Below are positions 54,162 through 63,045 of a stretch of 64,000 bases of DNA, piece after piece. The stretch comes from Promethearchaeota archaeon. GTDB lineage: Archaea > Asgardarchaeota > Lokiarchaeia > Sigyniarchaeales > SOKP01. Positions within the stretch are counted from its first letter, which is position 1; each line of letters begins with the position of its first letter. The stretch lies in NCBI GenBank assembly GCA_013375475.1, contig JABXKD010000001.1:106789-170788 (forward strand), in the 5' to 3' direction. The notes beneath the pieces are model-generated. The model did not search any database, was not told where the DNA came from, and saw nothing but the letters and a program-made list of their open reading frames with translations. Position numbers and translations under genes: made by a program.

Positions 54162-54965
54162 TTACTTATTAAGATCTAATCCGCTTTCAATAAACTCTTT
54201 TAATCTTGAGACAAATCTCGCTGCGGGAGCACCATCGATGATATCATGATCAAATGAAATGGCTATATTTATATATTCTCTAATTTCTGTTTTTCCATCA
54301 ATAACTCCTGGTTTTTTTGTAATTCCACCAACCGTAATAGTAAGAGAGTGTCCCGGATATGGAATCATCCATCCAATTTCTTGCCCAAACATACCTACAG
54401 CTGTTAATATGACTGTTCCCGAATATTTTTTTGCTAAAAAGGGATTTCTTACCATTCTTCCACTTAATAATTTCCTGAAAAACCGTGGTACTTTTAGGTA
54501 ATTTTGCATTAAATTTTTATGCTTGCTAATATCAAAATCTTCAACTTGAGCAGCGCGTAATTCTTCGTGAATCTCCCTCAAGGTTTTTTTATTTGCTGCT
54601 CGAGTTATATGAATAGTAGGCAGAGATTCACCATCGACCGACCTTTCTACTATAGCAGTAATATCTACATCATCAAAAATTATCAGCTTCTTTCTTCCCT
54701 TTCTATACGCGTGAGTCACTTTATTCTCATCAACCGTTTTACCAACGCAATAAATAATAAATGCCGTAAATGAGAGTTTTTCCCCTGCCTTTTGAAGATG
54801 TTCATGAATAAAAGTGCGCGGTTTTGTTATGTCTATTTCAACAAGCGCATGAATATAATGTTTTTTTTCAAAGAAAGAAAAAGTTTCAGATATTACCCTT
54901 CGCAATGGGTAAAACGTCTGTATTTCGTAATTCATGTCCTTTTTTTTACCCATTTTTATATTCAC
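54162..54965 (-). CDS. 2-oxoacid dehydrogenase E2-type acyltransferase, catalytic domain only
   Basis: A 267-residue protein matching the catalytic domain of dihydrolipoamide acyltransferases (fold of chloramphenicol acetyltransferase). The active-site motif is SFDHDIIDGAPAARFVSRL near the C-terminus; earlier come SFTAFIIYCVGKTVDENK and the ITVGGITKKP strand. No lipoyl or subunit-binding domain is present. It therefore cannot act as a normal E2 core by itself and may instead be a stand-alone acyl-CoA transferase. No E1 or E3 gene is nearby. Confidence 0.85.
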   Translation of the reverse strand: MNIKMGKKKDMNYEIQTFYPLRRVISETFSFFEKKHYIHALVEIDITKPRTFIHEHLQKAGEKLSFTAFIIYCVGKTVDENKVTHAYRKGRKKLIIFDDVDITAIVERSVDGESLPTIHITRAANKKTLREIHEELRAAQVEDFDISKHKNLMQNYLKVPRFFRKLLSGRMVRNPFLAKKYSGTVILTAVGMFGQEIGWMIPYPGHSLTITVGGITKKPGVIDGKTEIREYINIAISFDHDIIDGAPAARFVSRLKEFIESGLDLNK

Positions 54966-55090
54966 CTTATTTAATATTATGAGAAAACTGTCAAAAACTT
55001 TAGTAATGCATATTATTCTTGAATGAAATGTATTAAACAGATGTAATTTTTTATCTATAAAATTATTTTTTTTATTATAAAAAAATCATT

Positions 55091-55513
55091 TTATTGAGCG
55101 TGTTCAGCCAGATGTTCAAGCAATAGACGTGTTATCTTCTCAGGCTCCATTTGAAGTGCAAAATTGAGCGTTTTCTCGAGGATCTCGAATCGATACGGTC
55201 CCTTAACATAATTCGCATTTGCCTTGGCCGTCTCCTTTTTGACATTTTTTACATTTCGGGGCCATATGAACAGAGTGGGCATGACAACTGGTTTTAATAC
55301 AGGAAGCCTAAGTACCCGATACCAGTGAAAAACGGCCCTAAGGGCTTCATCGCTACCAAGCGCTTTGCGATACGGATCGAGTTCTTCGTCGGGTAAGTCA
55401 TAGTGGCTAAGGACAGATTCAAAATTTTCCCATTCTTTGCCCTCTTTTCTGTAATTAGAAAAATAGTTATACCCTTCTCGCATAATATTTTTTCTTTTAG
55501 GCATTGAAGTCAA
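55091..55513 (-). CDS. Truncated alpha/beta hydrolase (C-terminal part), probable pseudogene
   Basis: The 140 residues correspond to the cap and C-terminal strand region of epoxide-hydrolase or haloalkane-dehalogenase-like enzymes: ALRAVFHWYRVLRLPVLKPV, MPTLFIWPRN, YVKGPYRFEILEKT, EPEKITRLLLEHLAEHA. The N-terminal half with the nucleophile is absent. The place where the catalytic His is expected (usually GH-W) reads LNFAL, so it cannot be active as such. The frame is still intact from Met 55513. An ancillary role is possible but decay is more likely. Confidence 0.65.
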   Translation of the reverse strand: MTSMPKRKNIMREGYNYFSNYRKEGKEWENFESVLSHYDLPDEELDPYRKALGSDEALRAVFHWYRVLRLPVLKPVVMPTLFIWPRNVKNVKKETAKANANYVKGPYRFEILEKTLNFALQMEPEKITRLLLEHLAEHAQ

Positions 55514-55679
55514 TTCTCAGTTATTTTTTTAATATTTCATAATTCTAAGTCGATGATAATATCTATTAATCTATTACTTAGAGCTAGCTATATATATAAA
55601 TTGTAGACTAGATCATTTTTGTTATTGACTATGTCAATATTATATTCATTTTAATTCAAAACTTTATTATCACGATAAT

Positions 55680-56378
55680 GTGAACGAACAAATTTTTAGT
55701 ATCTTAAATAATGTTGGCACGTTAAATGAAAGCTCCCTCCATTCTGCCCTAAAATTATGGTGTAAAAGATCAGAAGATCAACTCGAAGTACCAATTGAAA
55801 ATTTTGTTATAGACATCGTAAGAGACGATCTCCTAATTGAGATACAAACCAAGAACTTTTCTACGATTAGGAAAAAGCTTGAAAGCTTGCTAAAAAATCA
55901 TAGAGTTCTGCTAATCCATCCTATTGTAAAAGATAAATGGATTATTAGCATAGATCAGCAATCATACAGGATTATCCGCAAGAGATTATCTCCAAGACAT
56001 GAGTTGTATTTAGATATTTTCGAGGAATTGATTCGAATTCCCGATTTAATTTCAAATCCTAATCTTACAATTGAATTACTCTTAGTTCAAACTGAAGAGT
56101 TTTGGATAAACGACGGAAAGGGGAGTTGGAGGAGAAAAGGTTGGAGTATTTACGATAAAAGATTAGTAAATGTATTAGAAAGAAAAGTTTTTTGCTCTCC
56201 AATCGATTTTCTTATGTTAAAACCTTCAAAGCTGAAACCACCATTTACTAACGCTGAACTGGCATACTCACTTGAAAGACCCTTAAGATTAGCTCAAAAA
56301 ATGAGCTATTGTTTGCGTAAGATGGGAATTATTAAAGTTGTAGGTAAAAGGGGAAGAGCTCTCCTCTTTGATTATTAA
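55680..56378 (+). CDS. Conserved uncharacterised protein (nuclease-like N-terminus)
   Basis: A 232-residue protein starting at GTG. I recognise a widespread uncharacterised archaeal/bacterial family with the hallmarks ESSLHSALKLWC, FVIDIVRDDLLIEIQTKNFS, HRVLLIHPI, DGKGSWRRKGWSIYDKRL and LAQKMSYCLRKMGIIKVVGK. The D-(x)n-E-I-Q-T pattern resembles a restriction-endonuease-like core (D, E-x-Q), while the last 50 residues look like a winged helix. DNA-directed activity is an inference; no function is established that I know of. Confidence 0.8.
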   Translation: MNEQIFSILNNVGTLNESSLHSALKLWCKRSEDQLEVPIENFVIDIVRDDLLIEIQTKNFSTIRKKLESLLKNHRVLLIHPIVKDKWIISIDQQSYRIIRKRLSPRHELYLDIFEELIRIPDLISNPNLTIELLLVQTEEFWINDGKGSWRRKGWSIYDKRLVNVLERKVFCSPIDFLMLKPSKLKPPFTNAELAYSLERPLRLAQKMSYCLRKMGIIKVVGKRGRALLFDY

Positions 56379-56398
56379 TTTCTTTAGGGTTTTTATTA

Positions 56399-57358
56399 TT
56401 ACACAGTAACTACTATATTTCCTGTTTTTCCTCCTTTTTCAATGTCCCTATGAGCTTCGGGTATTTGTTCCAACGAGTAGCGCTTACCTATCGCCGTTTT
56501 TAGCTTTCCAGCTTCAATAAGTTCTCTGAGGAAAACTAAATCTTCAGTCTCGTAGGTTAAACTTCTCCCAATTATTACTTTCTGTCCGCTTTTCAATAGT
56601 TTTCGTACCTTCCTAGTCCCAGTGTTGGCTAAAAGATAGATTCCATTTTCCTTTAACGATCTTACAAAATTTGAAAACGAGCTCTTACCTATCACATCAA
56701 AAATAACATCATAGGTCTCACTGCTTTGGGCAAAATCATCTTTGGTGTAATCCATTACTTTATCGGCTCCAAGAGATTTCATCATTTCTGAACCATTAGT
56801 ATTGCCTATTGCCGTCACTTCTGCCCCATAGTACTTAGCAAGCTGTATCGCATATGTACCAATAGTTCCAGAGCCTCCTCGGATTAGAACTTTTTGTCCG
56901 CTCTGTATATTTGCTTTTCTTAGGTACCACAACGCATTAATTCCCCCAGTAACAACGGCAGCGGCTTCTTCATAGGACATATTTTTCGGCTTTTTTGTTA
57001 TCACATATTTACTCGGTAGACATATGTACTCTGCATAAGCACCAAATTTGAACGCTGAAGATGCAAAAATTTGATCCCCTTCATTAAATAGTTTAACTTC
57101 TTTGCCTACTGATTCAATTACCCCACTTAGCTCCTGCCCTAGTATTTTTTTTCTTGGTCTTATGATACCAAATCCTAGTCGCATAAGAAGCCGCATCCAG
57201 AAAGAAAATTTGAGATCTCGAATTTCAGTGTCCCCCGCTGTGACTGTCGTCCCATATATTCTTATTAGTACTTCATTGTCTTTGGGAGTGGGCCGTATTA
57301 CCTCTTTGAGCTGAAGAACTTCCGGTGGTCCGTATTTTGTGCATACAATCGCTTTCAT
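56399..57358 (-). CDS. Zinc-free quinone oxidoreductase/NADPH dehydrogenase (MDR family)
   Basis: A 319-residue MDR protein. The N-terminal domain has VTAGDTEIR and ILGQELSGVIESVGKEV but lacks the catalytic and structural zinc cysteines of alcohol dehydrogenases. The Rossmann motif is RGGSGTIGTYAIQLAKYYGA; GNTNG follows where NADP-binding members have a small polar loop. It matches the NAD(P)-dependent QOR/zeta-crystallin group. The acceptor is unknown. It converges on the preceding conserved gene with 20 bases between stops. Confidence 0.9.
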   Translation of the reverse strand: MKAIVCTKYGPPEVLQLKEVIRPTPKDNEVLIRIYGTTVTAGDTEIRDLKFSFWMRLLMRLGFGIIRPRKKILGQELSGVIESVGKEVKLFNEGDQIFASSAFKFGAYAEYICLPSKYVITKKPKNMSYEEAAAVVTGGINALWYLRKANIQSGQKVLIRGGSGTIGTYAIQLAKYYGAEVTAIGNTNGSEMMKSLGADKVMDYTKDDFAQSSETYDVIFDVIGKSSFSNFVRSLKENGIYLLANTGTRKVRKLLKSGQKVIIGRSLTYETEDLVFLRELIEAGKLKTAIGKRYSLEQIPEAHRDIEKGGKTGNIVVTV

Positions 57359-57495
57359 TTTCTTATCAAATGATGTTGAATTATCATTATCTATAATTTC
57401 ATTATTATTATTTTCTATTTTTTACACTTTTTTAGTTTTTTATAAGGTATTGGTTTGAAACTTTTATCTATAATTATTTTTATTTTATTTATTTG

Positions 57496-58056
57496 TTATT
57501 TTTTCTTAAACTCAAATATACCTGTCATTTTCTTTCTAAACACTACGTTCTCTGACAATCCCGTTCCGTTAAATAGGTTAAATAGTTCTGCTTCAGGTAT
57601 TCCGTGAGGTGGCGATAAGAATTCTATTACATATATTTTTCCGTCTGGTTTTAAGGTGTTCACTATACTCTGTAATATATCCTGAAGTTCTTCTTTAGGT
57701 AAATGATGAATAACCCAAGAAATAGTAATTCTATCAAATGAGTTGGCTGAAATCCCCATCTCTCGTATATCTCCCAAAATAAAATCCACATTGGTATAAT
57801 TACGCAGTTTTTTACGAACTTTTCTTAGAAATGCTTCAGACAAATCTAAACAAGTTAGTTTCCCTCCATTTGATAATTTCTTGATAAGTTTTTTCGCTAG
57901 AACGCCAGCACCACTGCCAAAATCAAAAATTGACTCGCTTCCAGTTAATTTTAGTGACTTCAATAACTCTTTATAGTAAGATCTTCCATATATAGGGCAA
58001 AATAAGGAGTAGAACCAAGAAAATATTTTAGAGGGGTTTTTAAAATTAAACGACAT
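57496..58056 (-). CDS. Class I SAM-dependent methyltransferase
   Basis: A 186-residue protein with motif I IFDFGSGAGVLAKKL, an acidic ribose-binding residue in LTCLDLSEAF, motif II FILGDIREMG and the motif IV/V region ISWVIHHLPKEEL. It resembles the UbiE/Methyltransf_11 group. Substrate is unknown. It is 137 bases downstream of the quinone oxidoreductase gene on the same strand and may share its transcript. Confidence 0.88.
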   Translation of the reverse strand: MSFNFKNPSKIFSWFYSLFCPIYGRSYYKELLKSLKLTGSESIFDFGSGAGVLAKKLIKKLSNGGKLTCLDLSEAFLRKVRKKLRNYTNVDFILGDIREMGISANSFDRITISWVIHHLPKEELQDILQSIVNTLKPDGKIYVIEFLSPPHGIPEAELFNLFNGTGLSENVVFRKKMTGIFEFKKK

Positions 58057-58224
58057 AAAGTATGAAAATAATTCTCGAATATTATTTTATCGGAGATAGT
58101 TAATTGAAGTCAGTTGAGTAATAGATTAAGATGTCGAAGAAAGAATAATACATCCAAGCAGTTCCGAAATAATTATATTTCTAGTAATTATATGATAGTA
58201 TATAACCTAATTTTCAATTTCTCT

Positions 58225-58314
58225 ATGAATATGTATGAATTAGAACCAAAAGAATTGGTTATTGCAAAGGAATTTATTGAAAATGGGAAATTTGATAAAA
58301 CTTCTCAATCTTGA
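58225..58314 (+). pseudogene. Remnant 5' end of a TPR protein gene
   Basis: From ATG 58225 the frame reads MNMYELEPKELVIAKEFIEN, then GKFDKTSQS and TGA. The pattern ELxxAKEFIENGKFDKA is the opening TPR helix pair of the Asgard-type TPR family represented at 28.8 kb (IVKNLINKYKFEEALRQV). The rest of the gene is missing. Most likely a relic rather than a functional peptide. Confidence 0.5.
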
Positions 58315-58377
58315 AAAAATTTTGCAAAAAAATAAAAATTTTAGTGAACAAAAGTTTTACTTTTTTAAAACGAATAT

Positions 58378-59256
58378 TCAAAATTTATACCGGCATTCAA
58401 TGCATGTATAACTATTAAAAATATAATATATAGGTATACTATATGAGCGAGAATCAAACTGATCTATCCAGATCTTTGCTGAACCACACTTCGGGCAAAT
58501 TTTTCGGGCAAGAAGATTAGTTAGATTAGTTGAATCTGATCCCCAACTTCTTGTTGGGGAAGGCCAATTAGATGCCGGTATTTCCGGTATTTTTTTCGTC
58601 ATATAAGGAATTTTTGTTTCTTCATGAGATGGAATTATATCTGAGGTTTCAATAAGTTCTCCTTGATAAGGTTTGATAATTAGTTTTTCATTTTTCTCAG
58701 ACTCCCCAAGATTTTTTGTTCTATATATTAATTCTGCGATTTTTTCAAATGCTTCTTTCACATTATACCCGGTGAAAGAAGATGTCTCGTAATAATGAGC
58801 GTTTAATTCTTCGCACAGAAGTTCTGCCATAGGTAAGATAATTCTCCTTTCTCCTTTTATGTGTGCTTTATTTCCTATTAAGATTTTAGGTATCTCACTT
58901 AATCCGTATTCTACAACTAAATTATACCAGTCATTAATGTTACTAAATGTACTAGAGCGTGTAACATCAAATACTAGAACTATTCCATCTGCCCCGTCGA
59001 AATACGGATGATAAAGCGTGTGGAATTGAAGTTGTCTTGCGAAGTCCCAAAACATTAAATTAACCGTGACGTTATAATCTTTCAGCTCGATTGCTGTTTT
59101 AAAAATTGAAACACCGATTGTTGGTGAATATTTTTCCTCAAATTGATTGGCAGCAAATTTAGCGAGAAGCTCTCTTTTCCCAACATCATAGTCACCAAGT
59201 ATAATGACTTTATAAATCATCTCTCGTTTCTCTTTTCCTTTTTTATTCATTTTCAT
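58378..59256 (-). CDS. Degenerate Ras/Rab-like small GTPase with C-terminal zinc ribbon
   Basis: A 292-residue protein. The GTPase fold is clear: IILGDYDVGKRELLAKF at the P-loop, YSPTIGVS at switch I with T46, WDFARQ at switch II, IGNKAH at G4 and ETSSFTG at G5. Key positions are changed: the Ser/Thr after the P-loop Lys is R28, the Gly of D-x-A-G-Q is R74, and the base-selecting Asp of N-K-x-D is H132. After a linker of about 80 residues it ends in a zinc ribbon with CPKC (254-257) and CIEC (285-288). No prenylation Cys is present. It probably does not cycle GTP normally; a scaffold role is inferred. Confidence 0.9.
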   Translation of the reverse strand: MKMNKKGKEKREMIYKVIILGDYDVGKRELLAKFAANQFEEKYSPTIGVSIFKTAIELKDYNVTVNLMFWDFARQLQFHTLYHPYFDGADGIVLVFDVTRSSTFSNINDWYNLVVEYGLSEIPKILIGNKAHIKGERRIILPMAELLCEELNAHYYETSSFTGYNVKEAFEKIAELIYRTKNLGESEKNEKLIIKPYQGELIETSDIIPSHEETKIPYMTKKIPEIPASNWPSPTRSWGSDSTNLTNLLARKICPKCGSAKIWIDQFDSRSYSIPIYYIFNSYTCIECRYKF

Positions 59257-59373
59257 CCAGTAAACAAAGCAAGTAGACTTTTATTGTTAATTATGATATG
59301 TTCTAATAATATTTAATTCGTTTACTTTTGTGTACGAAAAAAGTTTATTTTTGTTTATTGTCAAAATACAATC

Positions 59374-59410
59374 GTTTATTATTGTTTATTGTTGTTTATT
59401 ATTGTATATT
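59374..59410 (-). repeat. 10-bp tandem repeat upstream of the small GTPase gene
   Basis: About 3.7 copies of GTTTATTATT-like units (GTTTATTATT, GTTTATTGTT, GTTTATTATT, GTATATT) lie in the 225-base gap between the GTPase start and the mutase operon end. Related T-T-A-T-T words continue to 59345. It may be a terminator/promoter T-rich tract rather than a specific site. Confidence 0.6.
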
Positions 59411-59481
59411 CAAAAAATAGAAAAAAATTGTGAAACAAAACTACTAAAATGTTTCACTTTTGTTAATTATAATAAAAATAA

Positions 59482-59880
59482 TTATTTTTTAATATGGGTT
59501 TTAATAAATTCAGTTATGTCGCTAGTCATTGAACCAGGACCGTACACATTTGCTACGCCGATTTCTTTTAATTTTGGAAAGTCTTGTGCGGGGATAACTC
59601 CTCCTACCAGAACTAGAATGTCGTTAAAGACGCCTTTTTCTTTCAATAAATCGATCACTTGTTTGGTATATGCAAAGTGAGCCCCACTATGTATAGACAA
59701 GCCGAGAACGTCTACATCCTCCTGAATGGCTGCCTCGACGATCTGTTTTACGTTTTGGAAACCTCCGAAGATGAGTTCCATTCCAGCATCCCTTATTGCT
59801 CTTGATACTACGATACCGCCTCTCCAATGACCATCAATTCCGGGTTTTGACATTAATACTCTTATCTTTCTATCGCTCAA
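59482..59880 (-). CDS. Methylmalonyl-CoA mutase, B12-binding subunit
   Basis: A 132-residue cobalamin-binding protein. KPGIDGHWRGGIVVSRAIRD contains the D-x-H-x-x-G cobalamin-lower-ligand motif (His in DGHWRG), followed by the S-x-L region LGLSIHSGAH and the G-G region VLVGGVIP. It is the small partner of the catalytic subunit encoded just upstream. I chose TTG at 59880 because GAGGTGG sits five bases before it. The longer frame back to 59928 would overlap the upstream gene and add residues unlike the family. Confidence 0.93.
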   Translation of the reverse strand: MSDRKIRVLMSKPGIDGHWRGGIVVSRAIRDAGMELIFGGFQNVKQIVEAAIQEDVDVLGLSIHSGAHFAYTKQVIDLLKEKGVFNDILVLVGGVIPAQDFPKLKEIGVANVYGPGSMTSDITEFIKTHIKK

Positions 59881-59894
59881 GCTTACCACCTCAA

Positions 59895-61568
59895 TTAAAT
59901 GGCTAGGGGAGGTTCCCAAATACCCCAAATTTCTCTGTAAATATCACATATTTCACCAACAGTAGCCCCTTCTTTTGTAGCTTCCATTATGATAGGCATC
60001 ACATTCTCCTCTTTCTCGCACACTTCCCGAAGTTTATCTAAGAGTTTCTCCAGTTTTGCGTTATCTCTCCTAGCTTTTAACTTGTTAATCCGATCAACTT
60101 CAATATCTATGGCTTTTTTCGACGTTCTAAAAACATCTGTTACTGTGTCGTAAGGTACCTTGTACTTGTTGATGCCAATCATGATTTCTTCTCCCTTTTC
60201 AATACGAGTCCTTCTTTTATGGAACGCATCTCTCATTTCTTTGTAGAGCCACCCTGTAGATAGTGCTTTATCTATGGAACCTACTTTTTGGATTTTATCC
60301 ATGTAGTTCCACACTCGTTCCTCGATCTCATCGGTTAACCATTCGACGTAATAGCTTCCTGCTAAGGGATCTATGGTATTGGTGATACGAGTTTCGTCTG
60401 CGATCACTTGCTGGGTTCTTAACGCTACAAGAGCGGCTTGCTCACTAGGTAGGCAGATCGCTTCGTCATATGAGTTTGTATGAAGAGATTGGCATCCGCC
60501 TAAGTTAGCTTCTAACCCTTGAATTGCTGTACGAACTATATTAATCTTAGGCAATTGAGCTGTTAAAGAGCTTCCCGCGGTTTGTACGTGAAACCTAAAA
60601 CCAAGATTTTTGGGATTTTTCACTTCATATTTATCCTTCATCAGCTTATACCATATCCTTCGAGCTGCCCGGTATTTTGCTATTTCCTCAAAAAAATCCT
60701 TGTGAGCAGCTAAGTGAAATGCTAATCTACCAACAAAATCATCAGCTTTCCAACCTCTCTCGATTAGGTTATCGATATGAGAACATGCGCTGGCAAAAAC
60801 GAATCCAAGTTCTTGAATCGCGTCAATGCCACCCTCTCGGTAATTATAACCCGTAAAGTTTATTGGATGCCATAGTGGAACATTTTTTTGAGCAACTGTC
60901 CATTCAATAAAATCACATGCCACTCGCAATAAGTGATTGGGTGGACTGTTCTTGTATGGGATGTACCCTACCGTCATTGTTAAAATATCGTTTTGTGTTG
61001 TTCCCATTAATGTTTTTATATCATATCCACGCATCTGTGCCATGTTAAAATACATTGCACAAACAGGAGCACTTGTAAAAGGTTCTACGACTAAAGCTAC
61101 ACTAATTTTGTCTATTGGTATATCTTCGGTAAGAGCAAAAAGGCTATCGATGCAGTATAGAGGAACACCAGATGTTCCAACTTCTGGTGCGCCATCAGGA
61201 TTTGTAGGGTCAATTCCATTAAATGTAAGGGCATCAACGGCAGCACTAAATCCTGTTTCGCCATTTTCATATAAATATTTCCATCGCAAATTAGTTTCTT
61301 CCGGAGTTCCATGTCCAGAGAATAATCTCATAGTCCATAATTTACTACGATACATAGATGGATATACACCCCTTGTAAAAGGTTCTTGACCGGGAAAGTT
61401 TACCGTTTCTAAATAATCTCCTTTAACATCCAGTGGAGTATACAATCTCTTTATAGGAATTTCAGAATCGGTTACGAATTTAACATCTCGTTCTTTTGAT
61501 CCTTTTAATTTTTCTTCCCATTTTTCTTTTTCTTCTCGGATTTTTTCCAAATAATTTTTGTTAAACAA
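59895..61568 (-). CDS. Methylmalonyl-CoA mutase, large catalytic subunit
   Basis: A 557-residue TIM-barrel subunit. YPSMYRSKLWTMRLFSGHGT, PEETNLRWKYLYENGETGFS and VDALTFNGIDPTNPDGAPEVG line the substrate end; FRFHVQTAGSSLTAQLPKIN, VRTAIQGLEANLGGCQSLHT and ITNTIDPLAGSYYVE are strongly conserved in the family. With the B12 subunit it interconverts methylmalonyl-CoA and succinyl-CoA. The two-subunit layout is typical of archaea. Together with acyl-CoA dehydrogenase and synthetase genes it supports fatty-acid or propionate turnover. The other genes of the pathway, such as epimerase or carboxylase, are not in the window. Confidence 0.96.
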   Translation of the reverse strand: MFNKNYLEKIREEKEKWEEKLKGSKERDVKFVTDSEIPIKRLYTPLDVKGDYLETVNFPGQEPFTRGVYPSMYRSKLWTMRLFSGHGTPEETNLRWKYLYENGETGFSAAVDALTFNGIDPTNPDGAPEVGTSGVPLYCIDSLFALTEDIPIDKISVALVVEPFTSAPVCAMYFNMAQMRGYDIKTLMGTTQNDILTMTVGYIPYKNSPPNHLLRVACDFIEWTVAQKNVPLWHPINFTGYNYREGGIDAIQELGFVFASACSHIDNLIERGWKADDFVGRLAFHLAAHKDFFEEIAKYRAARRIWYKLMKDKYEVKNPKNLGFRFHVQTAGSSLTAQLPKINIVRTAIQGLEANLGGCQSLHTNSYDEAICLPSEQAALVALRTQQVIADETRITNTIDPLAGSYYVEWLTDEIEERVWNYMDKIQKVGSIDKALSTGWLYKEMRDAFHKRRTRIEKGEEIMIGINKYKVPYDTVTDVFRTSKKAIDIEVDRINKLKARRDNAKLEKLLDKLREVCEKEENVMPIIMEATKEGATVGEICDIYREIWGIWEPPLAI

Positions 61569-61938
61569 ACTTAAATCACGCCAATTTGGTAAATTTCATT
61601 ATGTAATTTAATATAAGATATTTATATTTATTTTGTTAAAAATTATAACCTAAAGTAACTTTAATCTAAAACATTAAATTCATAGTAAAGAAATAAATTT
61701 TTAAAAGTTTATATAATCCATGATATTCTGTTCGCGCCATCACTTTTACATTGGCACGATCCTTTCGATTACACATGCCGTGCGGCAAAATTATACGAAA
61801 ATCATTTTTAAAATTTCATTTTAGGATTTAGAAAAAAGTTTTATATTGTTTTTGCATAGATTAATTTAATTCTTTAGAAAAATATTTAAAACAAAATGAT
61901 AAAAATCTCCTTTGAAAAAATAAAAAATGTGCTAAAAA
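61569..61938 (+). other. Intergenic region with a GC-richer island
   Basis: The 370 bases are A+T-rich except for 61729-61794, which is visibly richer in G and C. Both strands can be read without stops there (e.g. LHWHDPFDYTCRAAKLYE forward), but no family is recognised. It does not fold as a tRNA: no T-arm/acceptor pairing is found. It may be a gene relic. Confidence 0.35.
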
Positions 61939-62952
61939 ATGAGTCAAATTCAGATAAGTCTTCCTAATGAACCAAAAAAGCATATAGAATCCTTAATTAC
62001 TGCCCTAAATGAGAAACTTAATATTAAAAGTATTGTCTTATTAGAAGGAGCTAACAATTCATTAATCATTATTCGTTGTCGAGGGAATGCTGTTCCTAAA
62101 GTACTTGAAGTATTGAATGAAGTTGGAGTGGGAATCGAATTTGGGATAATAGATATATTAGAATTACAAGTAACGATTCCAGAATTAAAAGACGATCAAT
62201 TAGAGGTTTCCGAAGAGTTATCAAGCAGAGTATCCGTAGAAGAAATCGAATCCTCAATAAAGGAAGGAATGGATTTAAATTTAGATTATTATTTCTTTAT
62301 AATATTAGCTGCTTTTATCGCAGGATCAGGGCTTATATTAAATTCTCCTGCGATTATTATCGGGGCAATGATCATATCTCCATTAATGGGACCTATTCTG
62401 GGCGTTTCATACGGGATAATAAGTAAAAATTATCACTTAGTCAATAAAGGAATATTTGGACAATTAGTTAGTATTGTTATCGCAATAGGTGCTGGAATTT
62501 TACTAGCAAGTTTAGCTTTCCTTATTTATGGGTCACCGTCTCAAACACATGAAATGATGACTAGAAATTTTCCAACGATTTTTGATTTGATCGTATCTAT
62601 CAGTGCGGGTTTAGCTGTAGGATTTGCCATCACGGGAAAACTACAATCTTCTTTAGTAGGTATTGCTATTGCGGTATCATTGATGCCTCCTGCCGTTAAT
62701 ATCGGAGTATCCTTAATTTATGGAAATATACTTTTATCATTTGGGAGTTTTGTCCTTTTACTGTCAAATGTTCTTGCTATTAATTTCATGGCAATTTTGA
62801 TATTTAAAATTAAAAAAATTAAAATTTTAGAAAAAAAATACCCTTTTTGGAAGGGACCTGAGGAAAAAGTAGGCCAATTAAGTTTGGGTGTAAAAATAAG
62901 TAAAAAAAAACCTAAAAGAGCTAAAAAAGTTAAAAAAACTAAAAAATATTAA
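61939..62952 (+). CDS. DUF389 (TIGR00341) membrane protein
   Basis: A 337-residue protein. The N-terminal soluble region of about 100 residues has an ACT-like alternation. The membrane domain begins DYYFFIILAAFIAGSGLILN and contains SPAIIIGAMIISPLMGPILG, the hallmark of DUF389, then five more segments. The tail is Lys-rich (KKPKRAKKVKKTKKY). Function of the family is unproven; transport has been suggested from its membrane topology. Confidence 0.92.
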   Translation: MSQIQISLPNEPKKHIESLITALNEKLNIKSIVLLEGANNSLIIIRCRGNAVPKVLEVLNEVGVGIEFGIIDILELQVTIPELKDDQLEVSEELSSRVSVEEIESSIKEGMDLNLDYYFFIILAAFIAGSGLILNSPAIIIGAMIISPLMGPILGVSYGIISKNYHLVNKGIFGQLVSIVIAIGAGILLASLAFLIYGSPSQTHEMMTRNFPTIFDLIVSISAGLAVGFAITGKLQSSLVGIAIAVSLMPPAVNIGVSLIYGNILLSFGSFVLLLSNVLAINFMAILIFKIKKIKILEKKYPFWKGPEEKVGQLSLGVKISKKKPKRAKKVKKTKKY

Positions 62953-63045
62953 AAAAAATGCATATTAATTACAAAAAATCATTTCTCTTTCTTTTCAACA
63001 AATTAAAAATTGTATAGATTAAATTGGAGTCTAATTAAGGATTCT

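Noticed and set aside
59330..59680. Forward 116-residue frame across the GTPase-mutase gap
   Set aside because: Half lies antisense to the B12 subunit gene and the rest in the T-rich repeat; no motif.
59482..59928. Longer B12 subunit starting at 59928
   Set aside because: Would overlap the catalytic subunit gene; the GAGGTGG site fits the TTG at 59880 instead.
61729..61794. tRNA gene candidate in the GC-richer island
   Set aside because: A TTCGATT stretch is present but no 5-bp T-stem or acceptor stem pairs around it.
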